Shown: one piece after another, positions 12,301 to 23,339 of the stretch
Numbering within the stretch: the stretch's first letter is position 1
Layout of the letters: each line of letters opens with the position of its first letter
DNA from: Cinnamomum chago
Taxonomy: Eukaryota > Streptophyta > Magnoliopsida > Laurales > Lauraceae
Assembly (NCBI GenBank): GCA_038049695.1
Contig: CP142455.1
Coordinates: 65,544,501-65,608,500, forward strand
Reading direction: 5' to 3'
DNA: 64,000 nucleotides
Translations under genes and position numbers: made by a program
Notes under the pieces: model-generated
The model's input: the letters and a program-made list of their open reading frames with translations, nothing else
What the model was told of the DNA's origin: nothing
The model's database searches: none

Positions 12301-12341
12301 GGTACGGTGAATGGATGAAGTAAAGTTGATGAATTTGTCAT
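6338..12341 (-). CDS. Chloroplast J-domain protein with 4Fe-4S ferredoxin domain
   Basis: Six exons: 12341-12262, 12130-11956, 10278-10086, 9863-9757, 8868-8673 and 6468-6338. All introns are GT-AG, the phases agree and the spliced frame is 293 codons. Residues 1 to about 45 are rich in Ser, Thr and basic residues, like a plastid transit peptide. A J domain (about 50-110) contains the HPD motif at 78-80 that stimulates Hsp70 ATPase. A bacterial-type ferredoxin domain (about 141-200) has cysteines 148, 151 and 154, then a CPVNC motif at 191-195, ligands for a 4Fe-4S cluster. The C-terminus has a conserved-looking basic/aromatic segment ([12 protein letters not shown]). This J plus ferredoxin architecture defines the plant DJC76/DJC77/DJC82 group. 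From memory the shorter DJC82 type is closest, but that is not certain. The exon model is inferred by eye. Introns 2 and 5 carry transposon insertions. Confidence 0.88.
6890..7031. mobile_element. hAT-like MITE in J-protein gene intron 5
   Basis: A 142-bp insertion with inverted ends (CTATGATGCCTAGATACGG at the left; the right end reads inward as CTATGATGCACGGATACTT). It is flanked by a perfect 8-bp target duplication, CCAGGTAG (6882-6889 and 7032-7039). The 8-bp duplication fits the hAT superfamily. The interior is a run of short ACACGG/GATACG repeats. It has no coding capacity. Confidence 0.85.
7694..8405 (+). mobile_element. Degenerate miniature LTR element (TRIM-like)
   Basis: Two diverged direct repeats start TGTTAGAGATGTTAGGAAAT (7694) and TGTTGGAGATGTTAAGAAAT (8225). 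They share the same order of blocks for about 130-180 bp: a pyrimidine-rich stretch, ATAAATT, then GTGAATT with ACTCAAATAT or its variant. About 400 bp of non-coding sequence lies between them, and a purine stretch (GTGGGAGG) precedes the second copy, like a polypurine tract. This resembles a terminal-repeat retrotransposon in miniature in intron 5 of the J-protein gene. No target duplication was recognised. Confidence 0.45.
10845..11048. mobile_element. hAT-type MITE in J-protein gene intron 2
   Basis: A 204-bp insertion starting CAGAGGCGGACCTAGG. Its other end, read inward, starts CAGGGCTGGACGGACCAAGG. It is flanked by the perfect 8-bp duplication CCTGTGTT (10837-10844 and 11049-11056). CAGNGGCGGA-type termini and an 8-bp duplication are typical of hAT elements of the Tip100 type. 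The interior contains an A15 run and no coding capacity. Confidence 0.9.
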
Positions 12342-13415
12342 TGTTTTGGGGATTTTAGTTGTGGAGAGAGTCCTCAAAGCTGTTAGTACTGAGTTTTTGC
12401 TTGATTTTTATGAATGTTTTGTTGGAAGTTCGGAAGTTCTCTAGAATCTAATGTCAGTTTTCCACCATCCGGAACTATGGGGCCACTTAATTTGCAGCAC
12501 ATTTGGCATGAATGCACGAGAAGCAGGACCATCAAGATTGTGGGTTCCACTGTAGATTGAGTATATCTCCAAATCCTCACCAATGAAAGGACCCAACGTA
12601 TGATTTCTTCTGATACAGGTGTTTTCATGACAGTAAGTCAAGGGTCAGAATGATCAGCTTCATCATCACCATCACCACCATCATCAATAAAGCATTTTCC
12701 CAACTACATTAGGGTCGTCACATGAATTTTATTTCTCCACTTGGATCGGTGGTAGCATTAAATACGGAAAATTCGGTCACATCCTAAATATGAATTCTGA
12801 GATCTGCTTGCTATGATTTTAAATCTAATGCTTCATCTGAGATGAGACCCACAACTTCGATGGTTGGATCAATCATGTTATGCTTATTAAAAAGGAGAGC
12901 ATGGTGATAAATAACAACCCAATGACCTTTTTTAAATGATAAAAATAGAATTTTGGTGGGACCCACTTCCGTTTATTTGAATCTTCTATCTGATATTGGA
13001 TCATATGACTAACAATGATGGATATGATGGATATGTTTTAGAGGTCTAACTCGTAGTAGAAACTAGCGGACCTACCAATCAAAGCTTCCCATTTGAAATG
13101 ACTGTCATCTCGGCAATCGGCATGGACAAGTAGTCGACTTACTGGCAAGCCTCTCACACACATGTATAATGGTGAGTTGGTACTGAGCTTTTATTATGGA
13201 AGACACTTTTAAGGTCAGAGGCTCAGCCCATGGGATATTTTTCTTGGATGACTTGGGGGTGGCTTCTTTCCATGATTCCATCAATGGCAGACTACTCAGT
13301 TCTCACTCCACATATTTTCAAGGAAAAAAGACTTGAATTAATTTGGCTTATTCTCAAAGGTAGTTAAGACAATGGTAATATTAAATTGGTGATTCACATT
13401 AGAATGGGTTTGGTA
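12342..13415. other. Upstream region of the J-protein gene; otherwise empty
   Basis: This should contain the promoter of the minus-strand J-domain gene. No TATA box was convincing. A short CAT/CAC trinucleotide repeat lies at about 12660-12690. No coding sequence or repeat terminus was recognised in the rest. Confidence 0.5.
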
Positions 13416-13423
13416 TGGTGAAC

Positions 13424-13676
13424 TAGGAGTGTTCATGGCCCGGCAGCCCGCTTTTGGCCGGGCTTGGATTAAGTGATAGAATACTCATAGCCCGACCCTC
13501 TTAAGAAATGCTCACAAAAGTGCAAAAAAGCCCGATTCGACCCAGCCCGATTGATTAAATGGATAGGTCGGGCCTAACTTTTATGGCCCGTGCCGGGCTT
13601 TGGCCGGGCATTGGCCAGTGTTTCTAAAGCCGAGTCTGGCCTGGATATGCCTTAGCCTGGCTCATGAACACCCCTA
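13424..13676. mobile_element. hAT-like MITE
   Basis: A 253-bp GC-rich element with inverted ends: TAGGAGTGTTCATGGCCCGG at the left, and a right end reading inward TAGGGGTGTTCATGAGCCAG. The flanks are TGGTGAAC (13416-13423) and TGATGAAC (13677-13684), a 7-of-8 match to an 8-bp target duplication. The interior repeats GGCCCG/CGGGCC motifs. This is a common non-autonomous plant repeat type; it encodes nothing. Confidence 0.8.
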
Positions 13677-13804
13677 TGATGAACCTATTAAAGTGGGTGA
13701 TAAAATTAGGGGTGATTAGACGTGGCCCCCCTTTGTCATTATCATCATCAATGAAGACTAATCACATGTTGTATTGTCATATTAGGAGATGGTGACCCAC
13801 CTGG

Positions 13805-13932
13805 GAGTTGGAGGAGTGGCGTAAGGCACTAAGGCCAAGGTTTGCTCCAATGCCTTGTGTTCGAAACCACGTCAAATTTGGTCAATGTGCATTTGTGAGG
13901 GTTTAGCAGCGGCGCCATATATGGCAATACTC
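13805..13932 (+). repeat. Possible tRNA-derived SINE
   Basis: A box A-like motif (GTGGCGTAAGGCA, about 13815) and a box B motif GTGTTCGAAACC (about 13857), close to the GGTTCGANNCC consensus, are about 40 bases apart. The 3' side runs into the CA-repeat block. No target duplication was identified, so the SINE assignment is tentative. Confidence 0.4.
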
Positions 13933-13955
13933 CTATTAGGTCAAGGATACCTACG

Positions 13956-13998
<43 letters not shown>

Positions 13999-14019
13999 TT
14001 AGGTCAAGGATACCTACGT

Positions 14020-14048
<29 letters not shown>
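13933..14048. repeat. Duplicated unit with two (CA)n tracts
   Basis: The unit CTATTAGGTCAAGGATACCT followed by ACGTC and a CA tract occurs twice in tandem. The CA tracts are about 39 bases (13957-13995) and about 28 bases (14021-14048). The pattern is consistent with slippage plus unequal exchange. Confidence 0.9.
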
Positions 14049-14049
<1 letters not shown>

Positions 14050-14050
<1 letters not shown>

Positions 14051-14478
14051 CAAAACACCCCACTTAAAAAAATGTTTGTTTTTGTCCCCTTGTTTTTTTG
14101 TCGTCGTCATAGGGCTTACCTTGAGTCAATTTAGTCTTTTCAAAACACTAAACGCCGCCCCCCACCCCACCCCCCAACCCACACACAAAAATGAATAGCC
14201 ACAAGTTCAAATTTGACACTCATCCAACTTTTCCTCACCATTAGATTAAAATCATAAAAAACGATGCCTCTAAAACTATTAGAATTTAGGGCTATGGATC
14301 AAAAGGTTATGATGATCTTATGGAGTCAGAATTTTGTATATTGATAGGTCTCTTGTAGATCTTTCAATTTCAATGGACTTCCATGATCACCTTGCATTCT
14401 AGTGCACCCAACTAGGAGGGACATTTTTTCTCCTACAAAAAGCCTGAGCACTGTCTAGCACTACCCCATATATATATA
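14050..14478. other. Intergenic DNA, nothing recognised
   Basis: Unique-looking sequence with a C-rich tract near 14155-14178 and a short TA tract at 14468-14484 that served as the target of the MULE insertion. No coding sequence seen. Confidence 0.5.
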
Positions 14479-14487
14479 TATATAGTT

Positions 14488-14700
14488 GGGAAAATGACCG
14501 TACGGACGATCTTAAATTACGAATTTGCCTGAGACCAAACGAAAGAGTGAAATTTACCTAATAAATGATCGTACAGAAGGGTTGAACATTTTTTCCCTTT
14601 ATCCTGCGATATCCCAGGATGCTAGGATATCGAAGGATTCGATATCTCACGACACTAGGATATCGCACCGTTAGATATCCTACATATAAGCGATATCTCC
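14488..14700 (+). repeat. MULE left terminal inverted repeat
   Basis: The outer 17 bases are identical to the right end. Interrupted similarity follows (shared GATCGTACAG and TTATCCTGCGATAT motifs), then several GATATC palindromes between 14607 and 14697. The 5' region of the PMD-ULP1 gene lies just inside, so this end may also act as its promoter. Confidence 0.85.
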
Positions 14701-15789
14701 ACATTTTCACCATTCTCTTTCAACCTAGGTTAACCAAAGGACGAAGAAAACTCGGTAAAAAACCCTTTTTACTATGATCCTTTTTACTGTGATCATCTTC
14801 TTCGATCCTGCAATAGTTTTTCCTCCGATTTCTTCTCATCCTCTGTTTTCTTCTCATCGTCTTGCTATGGATATTGCAGGATCTAAGACTCCCACTCGAT
14901 TCTCCTTCACCAATCGCTGCAACGTAGTGTATCTTCAACAGTGTAGGGTTTTACTGTGTGAAATATACCCACTCGTCAAAAGATTAAGGTATGGGGAAGA
15001 AGTATTGTTTTTCCTTTATCTCTTGATTTGTTTTAGTCTTTTTTCTGGATTAGGGCTTGTTTTAAGGCTGGACATTTGGGTTTTTATTGTTAATTGGGGG
15101 TTGCATCGTGTGATGTTGCTACGAATCATATTTTTCTTCTACTATCTGATTATTGGAGATCCCTTGCAAAAAAAATCTGGTAGTGATTCTATTGTCTGCT
15201 TTTTTTACCATTTTTCCATGAAAAACTTTGTTGCTCTCCATGTTTTACTTTCAGGCTTAAAAGGTTGAACACTCACAAAATGATATATCAGCAGATTAAA
15301 AATTTTCAAGTACTGCAGGGTAGTTTGAATGCTACTTCATTCAAAATTAGTCTAATAAATTGGTAAACAACTCCTGGTAAACTTCATAGCACATGTTAAG
15401 AGATGACGTATCATGGAAGAATAAAGTTAGTTCGATGGCTTCATTTACCATGTGATTGTTAGAAAACTAAAGACCAGATTTAAAATTTAATTTGGATCTC
15501 TACTTTATATTTTTTACAAACTTTTGCAAGGGATATAGATAGTAAGCATATAACAGGAAAAAAAAACCAAGCGAATAAATTGTGTATTGTGGCTTTAACT
15601 ATTGAAATTATGTATAATGTAATAACAACAAACATACATCCAACTATTTGTGATTATAAGTACATGAAAATGACTATCACAGCACAACTATTCTCATGTC
15701 TGAGTTGATTATAATATATTATTTTATTTTTTTTACATTAGATTCTCTGTTAGATTGCATTTTATTTTTACTCAATTTTTAAATTGCAG

Positions 15790-18700
15790 ATGGAACAATT
15801 TCAACCCAGTCCTATTGATGCATCTGTATTGTCAGAACAAGAGAATCACGTATCAACATCAATATGGAATGGCAAGGAACCCGGTGTTTACCGATGTATT
15901 CCCGTTAACCCTAAGAGTGGATTTTGGAAATTAAATAATAGGCAATGCGACATTGTGAAAAGGACTGGCCTCCACCATCTATCGCAGATTTGCCACATGC
16001 GAATTGATCATGCTTTGATAAGTGCATTAACTGAAAGGTGGAGGCCAGAAACAAATACTTTTCATTTTTTGTCTAGAGAGGCTACTATTACACTTGAAGA
16101 TGTGGCATATATTTATGGCCTACCTATTGATGGTCCACCCAGTTATAGGTCGTACATACACGAAGAGACCCATCATTGAGGAAGTATGCAATTCACTCTT
16201 AGGAAAGGTGCCTAAACCCCCAAATATCGAGGGCGGACAGCTCAAACTGACGTGGTTTCATAAAAACTTCGTTGAGCCCCCAGAGAATGCATCTGAAGAG
16301 GATACCAATAGGTATACTAGGGCATATCTCTTTTGCCTTGTTTCAACCCAAATTTGTGGGTTTACGTCGGGGTCAAGGGGGCCTGCCTACCTTCTTGAAT
16401 TATTTGAATCCTTCCAAGTGTATGCATTGGCTCCTGCGTGCCTTGCAAATTTATACAAAACACTATCCAAGGCTACCCGAGTGAAAGATGGGATAAGAAC
16501 AATATGTGGGGCCTTCCAACTTCTTTAGGTAAATAACAACTACACGTATATTGCTTGGTTACAACACATATTGAAAATCCAAATTTATAAATTGATTATA
16601 TTTCGACAGATATGGGCATATTCTAGAATGAAAATTGGACGTCCAATCAAACAAAACATGGATTCTATCAAATTCGAGTTTCCATTTTTTTTAATGTGGG
16701 AAAAAAGATTGAGAAATCACTTTTGGTTGACTACTGTTGAAGAAGTTCGTCAACAACTCAATCAGCAAGGCATTGATCAGGTAAGTTCTTTCAGTTATCT
16801 CTATTTTCTTATCCATTTTTCCTCTTAAAATGGAGTAATGAAAAAATGGGTGCAGTTCGAGTGGCAGCCTTACCTCCAATTTGCTGAAGAGTTGATTGAA
16901 CACGTGTCAGAGGCAGATAGTTGTCTTTTTACAGCATGCATAGAAATGATCTTTTACTCAATTGTTGAACCTCATAATGTGGACCGTGTAATGAAGCAAT
17001 TTGGCCGGAGACAAATCCTACCTCCACCACTCCATCCAACTCCTGTGGAGAGATGAAAAAGGCTCAAGTGTTACATTCGACTGTAGAGTTAAGATGAAAC
17101 AAGAAGTAGAAGTATGGAAAAATAGAGTGTCATTAGTTATCGATGGAGAGTACGATGATTTGGTCGGTAGACATTCTGATAAGTACTTTGCTTGGTACCA
17201 CTGTATCACTAGAATGCGTGTCGGGCGGCCACCAGAAGGTAGGAGAAATCCACAATATGAACATGCAGTCCAACAAGTAATTATAGCTGCAATTTTAGCT
17301 GAAATAGTGGCGTAAGCAATAAATTTATGGTCTTTGATACATTACTTTTTTTTCTGTTTAAAGAACATGTTACTCTGTGTTATTGATGCATTACTCTATT
17401 TGGAACTAATAATCTATCATATTCTATCATCAGATGGAAATCTTCCTCAAACATATTGCGGCAACTGTAGATAGTGTGGATGAGAAATATGATTCATGGT
17501 TCTTATATAAAATTATGCAAACAATTCAACAAAAATGTTTGAAATTCTCGGTTGCCTGCACTGCTGGATTTGAAAATTTTAACTTGGAGGAATGTATTAG
17601 TAGCGGGTCGTATGAGAATTTCAATAAGGTTAGTTTTGATATATTAACAAATATTTCATTGTATACTACAAGTGTATTGAATTCCAATTTATGTTAAATT
17701 TTGTTGTTGAATATAATATGATTGTGAGATATCTATGGTGTGGAACAGGAAAATCAAGAGGAAGAAATGAGACAAGTGCAACCTGATGTCCACACACCCC
17801 AACCTTCCCCCTTTGCAAACCCAAGTCCCACACCCCATCCATCCCCATTCGTAACCACAAGCGCTACATCCCAACATTCTCCATCTGTAGTTCCAAGTCC
17901 AACACCACAACCACCCCGGTTCGTACCCTCCAGCTCCACACCATAACCTTCTCCATATGTGATTCCAAGTCTAACAACACAACCACCACCATTCGTACCT
18001 TCGAGCTCCACACACCAACCTAATCCATCCGTGGTTCGGAGTCCAACACCCCAAGCAATCCCTTTTGTAATCCACAGTCCCACACCCCATCCATCTCCAA
18101 TCGTTATCCCAAGTCCAACACACGAGGTATCTTCAATGGTAGGCAGAGTGAAAGGTAATCCTAGGAAAAGGATTATTCCTCCAAGGCTCTCTCCATATAT
18201 TTTGGCTCCAAGAAGCAAATGCCCATGGCCTAACCCACAATATTTGCTTACACCAGAAGAAGATAAGATCTTAGATAAGTTTTGGAAGTGTTATTATAAA
18301 AAGTATGTATGTATAATTTTTTTTAAAATTTACATTACTGGATTGGGCAATGCAAATATATAATGATTTTATATATGCAGCGTACCAGAATTGAATCAAA
18401 TTTGTTCAAGGGTTTCTGCTGAGAGTTTGCGTCAGTGCCTGCGTAGACATTGGGTCGATACCAATGTACGTTGCAATTATGGATAGTAATATTGTATTCA
18501 ATATTGATTTTTCCATGTAAATGATTAAATTGTGTCAGATGGATTGATTTTGGTGCATATGTCATAGATAATCAATTGCTGGTTTGATATTCTTGAGGCC
18601 AAGGTCCCAACAGCACATTTCTTTCCATGTTCACTAGGGGTATGGAATTTTTTTTATCCTTTATGACTTATAGTATGGAGTGTCACTCATAGTAACATTT

Positions 18701-19383
18701 TGTCTCTTTACCATGCAGCAGTGGGAACAGAACAATTTGACAGATTATTATTGTATTGCATTTGGGAAAGAGGGACTTTGAAAGTTTAATGACTATGAAA
18801 TGCTATTTTTTCCAATCTGGCATCAATCACATTTTTTCCTCCTAGTTGGATATCCAAAAAGAGAAAAATGGGAGTTTTATGACAGTTTGGGTAATGATGT
18901 TGACTGGAAATATACTCGTCATTTTGTAAGTGTATCTCTGCTTAAATATATTTATTATATATTTTAGAGTATCACGTCCTTGTGCATTGACATATGTAAT
19001 CTCATGTGTACAGGTTTTATTCATAAGCAGTTGTTTCTCCCAACTTGGTTGGGACGGTCCTGCATCTTGGCCAATTATACCTTATGAATGTTCTAAGCTA
19101 AGATAATATGTGAGTTTAAGTTGCAAATGTTAGATGTTTGCATTATTCAATGATGGGATACATGTTCTCACATGTGAACATTTGTGCAGGGATGATTGTG
19201 GAGTATTTATGATGGCATTTGCAGAGCATCTATTACTTGGCCGACCCATGCAGTTCACATAGAGCAATATGTGGTTTTATAGACAAAAGATCGTACATGA
19301 CATATATTAATTACAAGCAATGGGAAAATAGTGGTTTCATCGAATCTACTGCAGAGAGTGGAGGGACAGATGATGTGGAGTAG
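15790..19383 (+). pseudogene. Plant mobile domain-ULP1 cysteine protease fusion (MULE-borne)
   Basis: Translation starts at ATG 15790, directly after a splice acceptor (TTGCAG), so a 5'-UTR intron is likely. The first exons (15790-16528, 16610-16780, 16856 to about 17311) encode a plant mobile domain (PF10536 type; motifs LHHLSQICHMRIDHALISAL, ATITLEDVAYIYGLPIDGPP). A short exon follows (17434-17628), then a proline-rich repeat exon (17749-18302) and small exons encoding a C48/ULP1 peptidase. Its His region (WHQSHFFLLVGYP), Asp region (KWEFYDSLG) and Cys region (DDCGVFMMAFAEH) are all visible. Breaks: a +1 shift near 16137, a TAG replacing the last codon of exon 1, another shift near 17040, and stops at about 17944, 18780, 19105 and 19261. 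The known fold would be a SUMO/ubiquitin-like deconjugating protease; the role inside a transposon is not established. Confidence 0.85.
17785..18130 (+). repeat. Proline-rich coding repeat linker
   Basis: About eight imperfect copies of a 13-15 residue unit, consensus near PSPTPHPSPFV, occupy the exon between the mobile domain and the protease. One copy contains an in-frame TAA at 17944. A low-complexity, extended linker of this type would separate the two domains. The DNA repeats are imperfect and in frame, indicating expansion while the gene was still coding. Confidence 0.85.
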
Positions 19384-20007
19384 TTATAGGGATGTATGAA
19401 GTTTTTGTATATGATAGGTTCGGTATGATGTGATTGTACAGTTCAATTTTAATATCAATCATCGTTATTTTGTTTAACCTACAACAATGTAAAGAAAAGT
19501 GTATAGGTTTTTGGTATACATGTTTTTGTAGTGTTTAACCTACAGCAATGTAAAGAACTTTCTCATATAGTTTTTTTTTTTTTTTGGATCTATACATGTT
19601 TTTGGAGTGTTTTTGTTCCATTTTATTTTTGTTTAATCAAAATTAGGTATGAAGCCGACATATATTAGTCATTACTATATCCAATAATATCTTTAAATTA
19701 TGGGTTCAACCAGTGGTGTGATACATATGAAAAAAGAAAATTTTTTCATCATACTATCAAAATAGTTTAATAAAAAAAATTCTTACAGTGATAATGTCTG
19801 ATTTTAATAAAAGAATGATTTTTTATTTCAATATTTTTAATTTTATAATTTAAATTAATTTTATTTTTCAATAATACTAATTTGCCAAATCAAATTTTTT
19901 TATTTTTTTTTATTTTTTTTCTGAAGTTTGCGTTTCTTCTGGACTCTCTGCGATGCATTTTAGAAAAAAATACAGAGAGTGGTCTCGCTAAAGCAACCAT
20001 TTTCTTG
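19384..20007. other. Gap between the two convergent MULE genes
   Basis: AT-rich sequence with T-rich and A-rich runs, probably the 3' untranslated regions of the PMD-ULP1 gene and the transposase gene. No additional coding sequence was recognised. Confidence 0.55.
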
Positions 20008-22752
20008 CTATAGCGAGCATACGCAAGACAGAGCCCTAGGTTGTATTCTTTTTTGGTCGGCGGGTTGTCTTCTTGCATGGGGTGGTAACACCCACACGTT
20101 GCTTCTTTCCTCCCTTTGTCTTATATCTCGTGTTGCATGCAAAACATAACTGTATGTTTGTTGATATGTGTCCCTAGAGAACCAATGTTGACAAAAGTCG
20201 TATGGGTCGAGACCCCTGGCCTTGATGACAGCTAAGGCATGAGAACATGGGATTCCAAGTACATCCCACTTCCGACAAGTACAGGAATGTTTGTCAAGCA
20301 AAACGACGTCTACATACTCACCAGGTGAATGAACTTGAAATTCCCATTGACTGACTGCCTGTACTCCTAATCTACGTGAATGTTCCAACTCTTTGTTTAA
20401 GATTTTTTCAGTATAATGGGTCATTCTTGTTTCCAACAATAGTGATTTCAAGCGTCGATCTTCAGAAAACTCCAACAGTTTGGTGCATATCGCTTCAACT
20501 TGTTTCGCTATAGGAAACTCCCTCACTTCCTTCAACAAAGCATTCGTACATTTCGCAATGTTCTGAGTGAGCATATCATAACGCCAGCCCCTTACAAATG
20601 CATTTGCCCACTGCTCTTTTGGGATGTTGTCAATGTACTTGTATGCTTCCTCTGAAACAATCCTCATATCAGCCATCTCTTTATCATACTCGCATGCTCT
20701 GTACGTTCTTCCCGCTCTCTAGAACTTAGCCACGATAACTTTATCCTTGAATCTTTCGACTATATTTTGTGCAACATGCCGTACGCAATGACAATGATAT
20801 ACAGTTGGGAACCTATTAGAAACAACTTGCACAAGCCCTTTCTGCCGATCAGAGACAATGGTCAAATTCTGTGTGGGACGAAATGCAATAGAAATTGCAG
20901 CAAGGAACCACTCCCAAGAATCTTGTCGCTCAATTTCAGTTATGGCAAATGCGAGCGGAAAGAGTTTGCGATCTCCATCATAAGTCATGGCTGTGAGTAA
21001 TACTCCAGGATATTTTCCACGAAGATGGGCACCATCAACATCAATTAATGGTCTTAGGGATGAACGAAATGATTGTGCGCTTGACCCAAATGCCCAAAAA
21101 AATCTTAAGAATGAATCATCATCTTCCTTAATCAGCACCGTTATGCTACCAGGATTTGTGCTATTCAGCTCAAGGCAATAGTGGGGTAAAATACTGAAGG
21201 ACTCCTCGTAAGAACCACGTATATCAAGCATCGCAATTTCTTTTGCTTTCCACACCTTCCTGTAACTAATTACGACACCAAATTTCATTGAAAGTCAGTA
21301 ATAATTTCCTTCGGAGTGTACGACGGATGGTGTCAAAGCCGCTCCTTGATCCACTTAGCGACTAAAATCGATGTAGCTTGCCTATGCCCCATCCCCATCG
21401 CTGGCTTTGAACAACAGTGACTGTTGTTAGATGTCCTCACTTGAAATTATGGTCCAGAAGCCACAATCGAAGCGTAAATACACCACGGACATGTAGGATC
21501 AGCACATCTTGCAGTGACTTCTGTCTTGCTCGTTTGCAGAGGCTTAGTAGCAAAGTTCTTGTGCATTGCAAATCTCACCAATGTTTCTCTGAATGAATCA
21601 CGATCTGGAAATTGTCTTCCTTTCCACATGTTGTGTTGGGAATTCTCAACATGCTCATCATCAGTGTGCTCTAAATCAGGAATCAAAGTGTCAACAATAT
21701 TATTGTCTTGTATTGCATTAGATTTCTCTCCATTAACTTCTGCGACACATGCTTCGTTTTCTTGTATAATAAAATGCTGGGATTCACATAGTGGGGGAGT
21801 AGTACAGGCCACGGGATTGTTTAAATCGAATTGCATAGGTTCAATGCCCGGACTGTTTAAATCGAACTGAATAGGTTCAGTGCCAGACAAATTAAACCTG
21901 CATAGTGGATGATCAATCATAAATTCATTGATGGAAAAAAAAAATTCAGAAACTAAATTTCAAAAGATTTAGTGCAAACCTATTGGATTTAGTAATTGGA
22001 AAAAGACTGACTTCATCCTCGAGGACTATTGATGGGTTTATATCAGCTTCATTCACGAACAATCTCTTCTTTACACCATTACCCCTCGTTGCCTTCTCAT
22101 TATCTTGTTCATCCTCAAGGACTATTGATGGGTTTATATCAACTTCATTCATGAACATTCTCTTTCTTACGCCATTACTTCTCGTTACCTTCTCATCGTC
22201 TTGTTCATCCTCAAAAACTCTTGATGGCACTGTATTAGCTTCATCCATGAGCAATCTCTTCCTTACGCAAATACTTCCCGTTACCTTCTCATCATCTTGG
22301 TCTAATTGAGATATTGTACACCTACTATGCATCCAAATTAACTTAGGTAATAAAAATTATAATAATAGATATCAAGCAGTAATGTGATTTATTCCATACC
22401 TTAAACTTGGTGGTTGATGGTTTGTGGCAACACCATCACTTCTATGGATATACAGAAAGATAGGATCAACTCCATATCGAAATAATCTGAACATTCTCAT
22501 GAGATCGTCATCACTTCTTAGGCCTACTAATGTAAAGTTATGGCCTGTATGATATATGTATTGCATGTAAGGGTACCCATTTCTCATCTCCCAAATGGTT
22601 TCTGCTGTAACTTTTTCAATAAGTGAATTGTAAGTTATGTTGCTATAGACAAAGATAGGCTTCTGCTCTCCACCGTTATATATTGGATGTGAGCGATTCA
22701 CATCTAGCTCTCCATCAAAGTGCAGTATAAGACACAAATCAATATCTGACAT
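20008..22752 (-). pseudogene. MuDR-type MULE transposase
   Basis: The likely start is the Met at 22752 (MSDIDLCLILHFDGEL), opening a PB1-like N-terminal domain. The exon ends near 22398 and the next exon begins near 22325. Then come three tandem 32-residue repeats containing VRKR/VKKR (about 22300-21990), a MuDR N-terminal DNA-binding domain (WKGRQFPDRDSFRETLVRFA, CADPTCPWCIYA), the MULE catalytic domain (LIDVDGAHLRGKYPG, LTIVSDRQKGL, HCHCVRHVAQN) and a SWIM zinc finger (HSCTCRKWDVLGIPCSHALA). Damage: TAA after SGP near 21448, TGA near 21337, a one-base deletion just upstream of 21288, and TAG near 20718 in place of Trp. The catalytic Asp residues and the SWIM ligands are retained. The domain order is that of MuDR/MURA transposases; this copy cannot make a full protein. 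Confidence 0.88.
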
Positions 22753-23339
22753 CCTAATTAAAACAATAAAAATAAAATATATTTTATTAATAAAAATTGC
22801 ATGGGTTGGAAATATGCAGTAATCAAAATGCCACAATATTAGTACCTATAAAGGACTCAGAATACCATATTTTCTAGTGAGTAACAAATTCATACATTTT
22901 ATTATAACATAGAAATCCAAAAAAAAAAAAAAAAGTTTCACCAATGGACTATTAAATAGGTTTATGGTGAAAGATACAAGATGGGGGAGCAGTATATTAA
23001 TAAAAAAACACATCAATTGCAAGAAGTTGAACAAAATAATGCATTTCATGGAGAGATCTAAATCTTAATGAGTGATTTACAATTTACATAAAAAAAACCA
23101 AAGCAGAAAAAAAGTTTATCACTACTACATTTATGGGATGTTTTTTTAAGGCATTCAGAAATTATATGGTCACACGTACCTGCCGTGTGAATAAAATGTA
23201 TGAAGTACTGATGAAAGAAGATGGAATGGTAATATACTATTGGAACCCACAAGCCAAAACGGAGATGGAAATGGAGCTCTCTACAGTTTTTGGAAACGAA
23301 GGTCTGTAGATGATGTAAAAAATGAGTTATATATCGGAG

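Noticed and set aside
13829-14110. Frames with Cys-Val or His-Thr repeats
   Set aside because: Direct translation of the CA microsatellites.
14774-15268. 164-codon plus-strand open frame just inside the MULE left end
   Set aside because: Hydrophobic, phenylalanine-rich composition without a domain; it lies where the 5' leader and first intron of the mobile-domain gene are expected.
17754-18218. 154-codon minus-strand Gly-rich frame
   Set aside because: Antisense shadow of the proline-rich repeat of the mobile-domain gene.
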